From contig DKKL01000037.1 of assembly GCA_002455255.1 (NCBI GenBank), positions 25,337 through 42,304 on the forward strand: a stretch of DNA of 16,968 nucleotides. Reading direction: 5' to 3'. Positions 1-7,280 of this stretch are shown piece by piece. The position numbers and the translations under genes are program-made. Below the pieces are notes generated by a model, which worked only from the letters and a program-made list of their open reading frames with translations, was not told the origin of the DNA and searched no databases. The stretch's first letter is position 1. Every line of letters begins with the position of its first letter. Origin of the DNA: Candidatus Tepidiaquacellales bacterium UBA6667. GTDB taxonomy: Bacteria > Bacteroidota > Ignavibacteria > Tepidaquicellales > Tepidaquicellaceae.

Positions 1-802
1 ATTTCCTTATTAAATCTATACCTTTTGTCAACATTGAAGCACTTACTTTTTCTAACAGAAAAATATTTAATACATTAGGTGTTTCAGTTGTCTGATACTT
101 ATCATGATTTTCTTTTAGTGAGAGAATATTGTGATAACTGCCTGTATAAATTCCGGCTTTTTTTAATTCCTTAGCTTTATTTATAACTTTTTCATTTGCA
201 ATTAAAACTCCCAGACCAGCCGGTAGTCCAAATCCCTTCTGAACCGAAAAAAACGACGCATCTATTACAGAATAATCAAGATTAACGTAAGGTGCTGATG
301 TAACAATATCAACTGCGATAATAGAATCAGGATTTAGTTTTTTTATATTATATATATAATCAGGATTTATATAAACTCCTGTGCTGGTTTCATTTTGTGT
401 GAATGCTATCAGTTCCGGATTGTTTTCAAGTGTTACATTTTCAAATCCTTTGCCATATTCCACCTTCAATTCTGTAGCATTCTTATTGTTTTCTTTGGCA
501 ATATTATAAAATCTTTCAGCAAATGCTCCATTAACGAAATGAAATGAATTTTCTTTAACAGTTGATTTAATAAGTATATCCATACATTCAGTTGCTGAAG
601 AAACAAAAAAAATAGAATGAGTTTGCGGGATATTCATTAAAGCTCTTAAATTTGAATCCAATTTTTTTTGAATTTCAATATATTCGTTGCTCCTGTGATT
701 TATAGATAAAATTTTCTCATCAATTGCTTGCTGAATATATTTATTTATGAACGGGTATAATTCTGTCGGTCCCGGTGTGAGATATATATTTTTATTAATC
801 AT
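1..802 (-). CDS. serC: phosphoserine aminotransferase, class V PLP enzyme (partial, C-terminus beyond left edge)
   Basis: My own translation from an ATG at 802-800 gives 267 residues running off position 1. It makes phosphoserine from 3-phosphohydroxypyruvate and glutamate in the cytoplasm. The N-terminus carries the class V opening LTPGPTELYP (residues 8-17), followed by an INHRS segment (34-38). Residues 136-142 (QNETSTG) and the cofactor Asp165 in AVDIVTS fit the PLP site, and Lys189 in SVQKGFGLP is the expected Schiff-base lysine. The start codon shares one base with the stop of the upstream SerB-SerA fusion gene (TAATG on the minus strand), so the two are probably translationally coupled. 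The fold alone would also fit alanine-glyoxylate type aminotransferases. The SerC assignment rests mainly on this coupling. About 90-120 C-terminal residues are missing because of the window edge. Confidence 0.88.
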   Translation of the reverse strand, partial: MINKNIYLTPGPTELYPFINKYIQQAIDEKILSINHRSNEYIEIQKKLDSNLRALMNIPQTHSIFFVSSATECMDILIKSTVKENSFHFVNGAFAERFYNIAKENNKNATELKVEYGKGFENVTLENNPELIAFTQNETSTGVYINPDYIYNIKKLNPDSIIAVDIVTSAPYVNLDYSVIDASFFSVQKGFGLPAGLGVLIANEKVINKAKELKKAGIYTGSYHNILSLKENHDKYQTTETPNVLNIFLLEKVSASMLTKGIDLIRK

Positions 803-2691
803 TAATATAGGACTCTGAATTTTATTGTATGTTCAATTCTTTTTAATTCATTTAATACTTCAGGATTATATTTTTTGGCAATGTCTGTTATAACAAAACC
901 GATGTCTTCATTAGTTTTCAAATATTGCCCTATAATATTTATTTTTCTCACAGCAAGAATGTTATTAATTTTTGCAAGAATTCCCGGTATATTTTCATGA
1001 ATATGAATTAATCTGTGCGAACCTCTAAGTTCGGGTAACTGTAAATTAGGAAAGTTCACGCTAAATGAAGTATCACCTTTATTTACAAAATTTATAATCT
1101 TTGAAGGAACAAAATTTGCAATGTCTATTTGAGCTTCTTCAGTACTTCCCCCTATGTGAGGAGTTAATATAACATTTGGTAATCCTTGTAATTCGGATAT
1201 AAATTTCTCATCATTTGAAACCGGCTCGTATGGAAATACATCTATTGCAGCACCTGAAATTTTTCCATTCAGTATATATTTTTTTAAAGCTTTCACATCT
1301 ATTACAAATCCTCTGGATAAATTAAGAAAAATGACTCCTTGTTTCATCATTTTAAATTCTCTTTCTGAAATAAAATTCAGATTTTCAGGATTATCATCTA
1401 TATGGAGAGATATTATGTCAGATTTTGAATACAATTCTTTTAAAGTTCTGCATCTTCGAGCATTACCTAATGATAATTTCTCTACTACATCATAGTATAA
1501 AACATTCATCCCAAGCACTTCAGCAAGAACAGAAAGCTGAGAACCAATCTTTCCATATCCGACTATCCCAAGCGTCTTTCCTCTCAGTTCGTAACTATTT
1601 ACTGATGATTTATTCCATATCCCATTGTGCAATGAATTTGATTTATCAAAAATTTTTCTAATTAACATTATCATCTCACCAAGAGCAAGCTCAACAACAC
1701 TCCTTGTATTACTAAACGGAGCATTAAACACTACAACACCTTTTCTCATTGCAGATTTTAAATCTATTTGAGTAGTACCTATACAAAATGCACCAATTGA
1801 CATAAGTTTATTTGCATTTGCAAAAACCTTTTCGCTTACAATTGTTTTAGATCTTATGCCTAAAATTGAGACATCATTGATTTTATCAATTAATTCTTTT
1901 TCTGTTAAACTATGATTTACAGATTCAACCTGATATCCTTCTTTTTTAAATTTGTTTATTGCCGACTCATTTATTTTTTCCAACAATAATACTTTAATTC
2001 TGTTTTTAGGATATGAAATGCTCATTGGTAATTTATTTAAATATAAAAATTCATCAAAACTTGGTGTTATATGATCAGCTTTTTTTATAACTTTTTCTCT
2101 GAAAATATTTTCTGTGAATGCGAAAAACTTTTTTGCTACTCCGGCTTCCTTTAACTCATAATCTGTATAACCGTCACCTATAACAAAAATATCACCTGCT
2201 AAATTTAATTTTTTTAAAACTTCAACTTTACCTTTATTATTTGCAAGAAGGTTTTTTTTATCAATTCCTGTAATCCTGTTATTTTTGAAAATAAAATTAT
2301 TTGCAAAAATATTTTCTTCGGAAATGAAATACTCATCAGTTACCGGTTTTATTAATTCTTTAAATCCGGAAGAAATTATATATACACTTCCAGAATTAGT
2401 TTTAAAAAATTTTTTATTTCTTTTTATGGAGGCAGAAACTGATTTCTTTAATATTTTAACTGTTTGATTTATTTCATCTGTACCGGCATTTAATAATGAA
2501 ATTCTTTTAGACAAAGACTCTGAAATTGATATTTCACCATTCATTCCTTTTTGAGTAATTTCACGAATCAGTTTAATCTTTAATTTTTTTTCCGGATCGT
2601 TTTTAAGTGAAATTTCCAAAAGTAAATCGAAGCCTTCTGTGTTAACAAAAGTGCTGTCAAAATCAAAAATAAAATGTCTTAGAATTTGCAT
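802..2691 (-). CDS. bifunctional phosphoserine phosphatase / D-3-phosphoglycerate dehydrogenase (SerB-SerA fusion)
   Basis: A 629-residue protein carrying the first and last steps of serine synthesis. Residues 1-215 are a HAD-IB phosphatase like SerB: nucleophile motif DFDST (Asp10/Asp12), SSG at 107-109, Lys155, and GDGYTD at 172-177. Residues 230-540 are an NAD-dependent phosphoglycerate dehydrogenase: IGTTQIDL (304-311), Rossmann GYGKIG (378-383), and catalytic Arg460, Glu489 and His512 with the same 29- and 23-residue spacing as Arg240/Glu269/His292 of E. coli SerA. Residues 558-629 form an ACT domain closely resembling that of E. coli SerA. His565, Asn567 and Asn585 match the serine-binding His344, Asn346 and Asn364, so serine feedback inhibition is likely kept. 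The single ORF is uninterrupted. The leader has no clear Shine-Dalgarno sequence. The serC start overlaps its stop by one base. Confidence 0.93.
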   Translation of the reverse strand: MQILRHFIFDFDSTFVNTEGFDLLLEISLKNDPEKKLKIKLIREITQKGMNGEISISESLSKRISLLNAGTDEINQTVKILKKSVSASIKRNKKFFKTNSGSVYIISSGFKELIKPVTDEYFISEENIFANNFIFKNNRITGIDKKNLLANNKGKVEVLKKLNLAGDIFVIGDGYTDYELKEAGVAKKFFAFTENIFREKVIKKADHITPSFDEFLYLNKLPMSISYPKNRIKVLLLEKINESAINKFKKEGYQVESVNHSLTEKELIDKINDVSILGIRSKTIVSEKVFANANKLMSIGAFCIGTTQIDLKSAMRKGVVVFNAPFSNTRSVVELALGEMIMLIRKIFDKSNSLHNGIWNKSSVNSYELRGKTLGIVGYGKIGSQLSVLAEVLGMNVLYYDVVEKLSLGNARRCRTLKELYSKSDIISLHIDDNPENLNFISEREFKMMKQGVIFLNLSRGFVIDVKALKKYILNGKISGAAIDVFPYEPVSNDEKFISELQGLPNVILTPHIGGSTEEAQIDIANFVPSKIINFVNKGDTSFSVNFPNLQLPELRGSHRLIHIHENIPGILAKINNILAVRKINIIGQYLKTNEDIGFVITDIAKKYNPEVLNELKRIEHTIKFRVLY

Positions 2692-2774
2692 TTTTCAAAA
2701 ATCGTTAAAATATAAATCAAAATTGAGGTAAAAAATTAGAAATTGTTTGTAATTTCACTTGGATTAAAAATAAG

Positions 2775-2810
2775 TCAACTTACTTATATCTAAACCAATA
2801 AATAAGTTGA
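2775..2810. promoter_or_regulatory. imperfect inverted repeat, candidate operator
   Basis: The arms TCAACTTACTTAT (2775-2787) and ATAAATAAGTTGA (2798-2810) are complementary at 12 of 13 positions around a 10-base spacer. The repeat lies between the divergent serine genes and the response-regulator gene. Its right arm overlaps the TTG of the proposed promoter at 2807-2836. A dimeric regulator site, perhaps for the adjacent response regulator, is plausible. In AT-rich DNA such repeats also arise by chance, although 13-base arms are longer than most. It is not followed by a U-run, so it does not look like a terminator. Confidence 0.4.
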
Positions 2811-2836
2811 ATCATTTGTTATTTAGTTTAATTTTA
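2807..2836 (+). promoter_or_regulatory. possible Bacteroidota-type promoter for the response regulator gene
   Basis: TTG at 2807-2809 and TAATTTTA at 2829-2836 are separated by 19 bases. This matches the -33 TTG / -7 TAnnTTTG arrangement of the primary sigma factor in Bacteroidetes except for the last base (A for G). It would give a transcript with an A-rich leader of roughly 50 nt before the ATG at 2895, typical of that group. The call is tentative because the match is short and the phylum is not proven. Confidence 0.3.
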
Positions 2837-2894
2837 TATCTAATTAATAAATAGTAAATAAACTAACAAAACAAACAAAAACAGTAAATCAACT

Positions 2895-4298
2895 ATGAGA
2901 AAAATTTTAGTAGTAGATGATGAAAATACTTCACAACAAATTATCAAAAGAGTATTAGAAAGTGCTGATAATGAAGTTACATTAGTATCAGACGGTTTTG
3001 AAGCACTTACAAAAATGAAAAAAATCAAATATGATGTTATAGTTACCGATTTAAATATGCCTGATATGAATGGTATTGAACTAACCAAAAAGGCACTTGA
3101 AATTGATTCGGATATAATAATAATATTGATCACTGCATACGGAACTATTAAATCCGCAGTTGAAGCAATCAGAATCGGAGCATTTGATTACTTAACCAAA
3201 CCTGTAGATAAAAAAGAATTATTACTTTCTGTTGAAAAAGGTATAGAACGTCTTTCATTGATTAAAGAAAATATATTGTTGAAATATGAACTTGAAAAAG
3301 TGGAAGATAAGCAGGAGTTCCTGACAGATAATGAGCAATTAAAAATGCTTTTGACTGAAGTAAAAAAAGTTTCTAATTCTGACTCAACGGTTTTAATAAC
3401 AGGTGAAACGGGAACCGGTAAAGAATTACTCGCTAAATATATTCACTTTAATTCACCTAGAAGAAAACAACATTTTGTAGTTGTAAACTGTGCATCAATT
3501 CCAAAACAATCTCTTGAATCTGAATTGTTCGGTCATATTGCCGGTTCATTTGAAGGTGCTTCAAGAGATTTGAAAGGTTATTTTGAAATAGCAGAAAATG
3601 GGACAATTTTTCTTGATGAAATTGGAAAGATTGATCCGCTTGTTCAAATAAAAATTCTAAGAGTATTGAAAGATAAGCAATTTTCAAGAATAGGGGATTC
3701 CAAAACTCAGACAACAAATGCAAGAATAATTGTTTCAACAAGCGATAATATTGATACTTTAATCAGGGAAGGAAAATTTATTCAGGATTTATATTATAGA
3801 ATTAACGTATTTGATTTTCACTTAACACCATTGCGTGAAAGACCTGATGACATAATTTTTTATTTCAAAAAATTTGTTAAAGAATTTTCCGAAAGAAACA
3901 ATAAAGTGATAAAAGATATATCCGCTGATGTTAAAAAAATGCTACTAAGTTATTCTTGGCCCGGCAATGTAACTGAATTAAAAAATATTTCAGAAAGATG
4001 TTCAATACTTTGCGAAGGTGAAAAGATAACGACAGATTATTTACCTGAAAGATTAAATCACGGAAAAGACCATAAAGAAGCGATTGCATCCAATGATTTT
4101 AATAAAAACAAACGTGCAAGAGTAAAAGAATTTGAAATTAATTTCATTAAAAAATTCCTAAGAATGAATAAAGGAAATGTAACTGCAACTGCAAGGGATA
4201 TAAATTTTCATCCCGTTACATTAAGACAAAAAATTATAAAATTAGGTATAAATCCGAAAGAATTTAAAGGATTAAAATTAAACGGGATTTATATTTAA
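2895..4298 (+). CDS. NtrC-family response regulator (REC, AAA+, Fis-type HTH) with degenerate sigma-54 contact motifs
   Basis: A 467-residue cytoplasmic response regulator. Residues 1-120 form a receiver with Asp8/Asp9, phospho-acceptor Asp52 in TDLNMPD, Thr80 and Lys102. Residues about 143-385 are an AAA+ sigma-54 activator domain with Walker A GETGTGKE (170-177), VNCAS (197-201) and Walker B IFLDEIG (238-244). Residues about 425-452 are a Fis-like helix-turn-helix. Three hallmark positions deviate. The GAFTGA loop reads GSFEGA (217-222). The first arginine of the FRxDLYYR segment is isoleucine (FIQDLYYR, 295-302). The sensor II arginine in WPGNVREL is threonine (355-362). Its ATPase and sigma-54 activity are therefore doubtful; it may act as a DNA-binding regulator only. 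No histidine kinase lies beside it. It diverges from the serine genes, with an inverted repeat between them. Confidence 0.9.
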   Translation: MRKILVVDDENTSQQIIKRVLESADNEVTLVSDGFEALTKMKKIKYDVIVTDLNMPDMNGIELTKKALEIDSDIIIILITAYGTIKSAVEAIRIGAFDYLTKPVDKKELLLSVEKGIERLSLIKENILLKYELEKVEDKQEFLTDNEQLKMLLTEVKKVSNSDSTVLITGETGTGKELLAKYIHFNSPRRKQHFVVVNCASIPKQSLESELFGHIAGSFEGASRDLKGYFEIAENGTIFLDEIGKIDPLVQIKILRVLKDKQFSRIGDSKTQTTNARIIVSTSDNIDTLIREGKFIQDLYYRINVFDFHLTPLRERPDDIIFYFKKFVKEFSERNNKVIKDISADVKKMLLSYSWPGNVTELKNISERCSILCEGEKITTDYLPERLNHGKDHKEAIASNDFNKNKRARVKEFEINFIKKFLRMNKGNVTATARDINFHPVTLRQKIIKLGINPKEFKGLKLNGIYI

Positions 4299-4352
4299 AA
4301 TCTAAATAGAATGACTAAAATATAAGTTTAATATTAAGTAAATTAACTTTCT

Positions 4353-5261
4353 ATGTCAAAAAAATCTTCTATTTTTTACTTAATATTAACGTTTTTTAGC
4401 CAAAGTTTACTTTTTTCTCAATCAGCACCAAAAGTTCTCGTTGCAATTGCTCATCCTGATGATGATGCAGTTTTTGCCGCAACAGTTTATAAAATTACAA
4501 ATGATTTAGGTGGTCAGGTTGATTACCTTTTAATTACAAATGGCGAAGGTGGATTTAAGTATTCTACACTCTCAGAAAATATATATGATTTAGAACTAAC
4601 AGATGAAGAAGTTGGAAGAAAACATCTTCCCGAAATCAGAAAAAAAGAACTTGAATCAGGAGGAGAAATTGTTGGAGTAAAAAATTACTACTACCTTAAT
4701 CAAAAAGATCATAAATATACGAATGATATAAATGAAGTTCTTGACAGCGTTTGGAATGTGGAATATGTAAAAAAATTTATAACCGACTTGATAAAAAAAG
4801 AAAATTATGATTATATTTTCGTATTGTTACCCTCATATACAACACATGCCCATCATAGTTCTACAGGCATTTTAGTACTGGAATCTGTAAATGAATTAGA
4901 TAAAAATATCAGACCGGTAGTTCTTGGTGGAACTGTGAGAAATATAACAGACACAAATTACTTTTACAGAGGGTTAAAAGAATTTCCTTTAACTTCCTTT
5001 ACAAATGATAGTTTGATTTTTCAATTTGACAGAACTTCAAAATTTGGATTCAACGACAGGTTAAATTATAAGATTATTGTTAATTGGTTAATTGCCGAGC
5101 ATAAATCGCAGGGAACTATGCAGTTATTAATGAACTCAGGAGATTTGGAAACATATTATTTTTTTGATTTAAATGATTATTCTAAAATTGATAAAGTGAA
5201 AAAATTATTTGAATTACTTAAAGAAAATAAATTTGAAAAAAAGGAATATGAAAATAATTAA
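4353..5261 (+). CDS. exported PIG-L (LmbE-like) zinc-dependent deacetylase
   Basis: A 302-residue protein with an N-terminal signal sequence: Lys3-Lys4, a hydrophobic core at 7-21, and likely cleavage near FSQSA. The mature part opens with the PIG-L motif AHPDDD (33-38). By analogy with MshB/LmbE, His34 and Asp37 would bind zinc and Asp36 would be the base. TNGEGG (62-67) and the RKKELESGGEIVG stretch (96-108) are also typical. The distal zinc-ligand motif, usually HPDH, reads HAHH (165-168), so its inner Asp is replaced by His while the ligand His168 remains. The family removes N-acetyl or other N-acyl groups from sugars and related amides; the substrate here is unknown. It is the first gene of the transporter set, and its end overlaps the next gene by 14 bases, suggesting periplasmic processing of the imported compound. 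Confidence 0.85.
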   Translation: MSKKSSIFYLILTFFSQSLLFSQSAPKVLVAIAHPDDDAVFAATVYKITNDLGGQVDYLLITNGEGGFKYSTLSENIYDLELTDEEVGRKHLPEIRKKELESGGEIVGVKNYYYLNQKDHKYTNDINEVLDSVWNVEYVKKFITDLIKKENYDYIFVLLPSYTTHAHHSSTGILVLESVNELDKNIRPVVLGGTVRNITDTNYFYRGLKEFPLTSFTNDSLIFQFDRTSKFGFNDRLNYKIIVNWLIAEHKSQGTMQLLMNSGDLETYYFFDLNDYSKIDKVKKLFELLKENKFEKKEYENN

Positions 5262-6282
5262 TGCATTAATTTTATTTTTTACTTTCATATTCATATATGC
5301 CGGTTGTGTCAATTCTGACAGAAGGGCTGTGGTGATTTATTCTCCACATGGAAAAGAATTATTAACAGAATTTGAAAAAAGATTTGAAGAAAAACATCCT
5401 GAGATTGATATTCAATGGTTAGATATGGGTTCACAGGAAGTTTATGATAGAATTAGAAACGAGAAGAATAATCCGCAGGCAGATTTGTGGTGGGGTTCAC
5501 CTTCAACACTTTTTATGAAAGCTGAAAAGGAAGATTTATTGAGTGAATATAAACCTTCCTGGTCAGATAAAGTATCAGAATATCATAAGAGTAAATATGA
5601 TAAATGGTATGGAACATTCCTAACACCTGAAGTAATTGCGTTTAACAAAAACGTTCTGAATAAAGAGACAGCACCGGATTCATTCGATGAATTGTTAACA
5701 GATAACTGGAAAGGAAAAATTGTAATCAGAAATCCAATGGCTTCAGGTACTATGAGAATAATTTATTCTTCTGTTATAGAAAATTCTGTAAAAAATAACG
5801 GCAATGAAGAAGCCGGTTTTGAAAAATTAAAACAGCTTGATAGAAATACGAACAGCTATGCTGCCGATCCAACGCAAATGTATCTGAAATTATCATCAGC
5901 AGAAACACCTGTGACACTTTGGAACATGCCCGATATTTTGCTTCAATCTGCTTTATATAATTATCCATTTGATTATAATTTCCTAACACCATCTACTGTT
6001 GTAGTTATAGATGGAATTGCATTAGTAAAAAATTCTAAAAATCAGGAAGATGCAAAATTATTTTATGAGTTTATTACATCAGTAGAAAGTATGGCATATC
6101 AGGCAAATAAATTTTACAGAATTCCATCGCGATTGGATATTGACGAGAATTTAAAACCTGAATGGTTAAAAAAGTTAACTTATAATGAAATGAAAATTGA
6201 TTGGAATCTATTATCAGAAAAAGAGTCAGAATGGATGAAAAAATGGGATATGGATATAAAAGGTAAAAGTAAAAGCAATTAA
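5248..6282 (+). CDS. ABC transporter substrate-binding lipoprotein, iron/phosphonate-like superfamily, substrate unknown
   Basis: A 344-residue binding protein. An in-frame ATG exists at 5209, but I place the start at 5248. A purine-rich AAAAAAGGAA (5236-5245) precedes it, and translation then begins directly with a lipoprotein signal: Lys2, a hydrophobic core, and lipobox YAGC with Cys20 as the lipidation site. The mature protein starts like FbpA/AfuA-type proteins (AVVIYSPHGKELLTEFEKRF). Other typical segments are GSQEVYDRI, ADLWWGSPS, YGTFLTPEVIAFN, NWKGKIVIRNP, and near the end VVIDGIALVKN. The adjacent tyrosine pair that binds Fe(III) in FbpA is absent; the comparable stretch reads TLWNMPDI. 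The protein may therefore bind something other than ferric iron. It overlaps the deacetylase gene by 14 bases and shares one base with the ATPase gene (TAATG). Confidence 0.88.
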   Translation: MKIINALILFFTFIFIYAGCVNSDRRAVVIYSPHGKELLTEFEKRFEEKHPEIDIQWLDMGSQEVYDRIRNEKNNPQADLWWGSPSTLFMKAEKEDLLSEYKPSWSDKVSEYHKSKYDKWYGTFLTPEVIAFNKNVLNKETAPDSFDELLTDNWKGKIVIRNPMASGTMRIIYSSVIENSVKNNGNEEAGFEKLKQLDRNTNSYAADPTQMYLKLSSAETPVTLWNMPDILLQSALYNYPFDYNFLTPSTVVVIDGIALVKNSKNQEDAKLFYEFITSVESMAYQANKFYRIPSRLDIDENLKPEWLKKLTYNEMKIDWNLLSEKESEWMKKWDMDIKGKSKSN

Positions 6283-7280
6283 TGTCATTCTTAATTTTAG
6301 AAAAGATTTCAAAATCATTTAATGGAATAAATGTATTAAATGGAATCAATCTTGAAGTTAAAAAAAGCGAGTTCTTTTCTATTGTTGGACCAAGTGGTTG
6401 TGGGAAGACTACATTATTAAGAATTATTGCAGGATTGGAAAAACCTGACACAGGCAGAATTATTCTTGACGGGAAAGAAATTACTTATCTTGAACCTCAA
6501 AAGAGAGATGTGGGTATAGTATTTCAGAACTATGCATTATTCCCAAATATGAATGTTTTTGAAAATATAGCTTACGGATTAAAAATTAAAAAATTTGATA
6601 AAGCAGTTATTGAAAAAAAGGTGATTGATATATTAAACAAAGTACAGTTGTCTTCAAAAATTAATTCTCCGGTATATTCACTTAGCGGGGGGGAACAACA
6701 AAGGGTTTCGCTTGCAAGAGTTATTATTAATGAACCGAAATTAATTTTGTTTGATGAACCATTATCAAATCTTGATTATCTTTTGAGGATAGATACAAGG
6801 GCTGAACTAAAACGACTGCAACATGAATCAGAAATAACCTCAGTATATGTAACTCATGATCAATCAGAGGCGTTATCTTTAAGTGATGAAATGGTAGTTC
6901 TAAATTCCGGTATAATAATGCAAAAAGGAAAACCAACGGAGGTATATAATAATCCTGCAAACATTTTCACAGCAGAGTTTATCAGTCATTCAAATATTTT
7001 CTCAAAAGAAGAATCATTAAATTTATTGAATTTAGAAATTAATGAAAATCAGGTAACAAGTGTATTGCAGGAAAATTTAAGATTTGAAAATGAAGATAGT
7101 TCTGATATAGTTGTTTCGGATATTCAATTCAGCGGAATGTTTACTGAATTTTTATTGAAATTTAGAGACAAAATCTTTAAATCAGTTATTCCATATGAAT
7201 CAAATTATGATGTTAAAATTAACGATAAAGTTAAATTAATAATTGCAAAAGATAAATTTAAGGTTATTGAATTAAATTGA
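6282..7280 (+). CDS. ABC transporter ATP-binding protein (FbpC/PotA-like)
   Basis: A 332-residue importer ATPase. Walker A is GPSGCGKT (36-43), the Q-loop glutamine is Gln82 in VFQNYALFP, the signature is LSGGEQQR (134-141), Walker B is LILFDEP (154-160), and the switch histidine is His192 in THDQSEA. Residues about 235-332 form a C-terminal extension where this subfamily has a TOBE-like regulatory domain, but it is weakly conserved here. All catalytic motifs are intact, so it should energise the double permease encoded next. Its start shares one base with the binding-protein stop, and its TGA lies within the TTG-containing overlap with the permease gene. The subfamily includes ferric iron, thiamine, polyamine and phosphonate importers, so it does not settle the substrate. 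Confidence 0.95.
   Translation: MSFLILEKISKSFNGINVLNGINLEVKKSEFFSIVGPSGCGKTTLLRIIAGLEKPDTGRIILDGKEITYLEPQKRDVGIVFQNYALFPNMNVFENIAYGLKIKKFDKAVIEKKVIDILNKVQLSSKINSPVYSLSGGEQQRVSLARVIINEPKLILFDEPLSNLDYLLRIDTRAELKRLQHESEITSVYVTHDQSEALSLSDEMVVLNSGIIMQKGKPTEVYNNPANIFTAEFISHSNIFSKEESLNLLNLEINENQVTSVLQENLRFENEDSSDIVVSDIQFSGMFTEFLLKFRDKIFKSVIPYESNYDVKINDKVKLIIAKDKFKVIELN

Noticed and set aside
2761..2860. Sigma-54 (-24/-12) promoter near the NtrC-like regulator
   Set aside because: No TGGC-N8-TGC(A/T) type match is visible on either strand of the intergenic region.
4324..4349. AT-rich imperfect palindrome before the deacetylase gene, as terminator or operator
   Set aside because: The stem would contain almost no GC pairs and has mismatches, with no following T-run after a stable hairpin. 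It is too weak to call on its own.
5209..5247. Upstream in-frame ATG adding 13 residues to the binding lipoprotein
   Set aside because: The extra residues (Asn/Lys/Leu-rich) would precede the lipoprotein signal and lengthen the overlap with the deacetylase gene; the ATG at 5248 has a better leader and a normal signal peptide.
6074..6451. 125-codon minus-strand ORF across the binding-protein/ATPase junction
   Set aside because: It runs antisense to two genes with complete conserved motifs and has low-complexity hydrophobic content. It is treated as a shadow.
6685..6693. Run of seven G in AT-rich DNA, possible frameshift site
   Set aside because: The frame through it encodes the intact ABC signature LSGGEQQR, so no frameshift is indicated.
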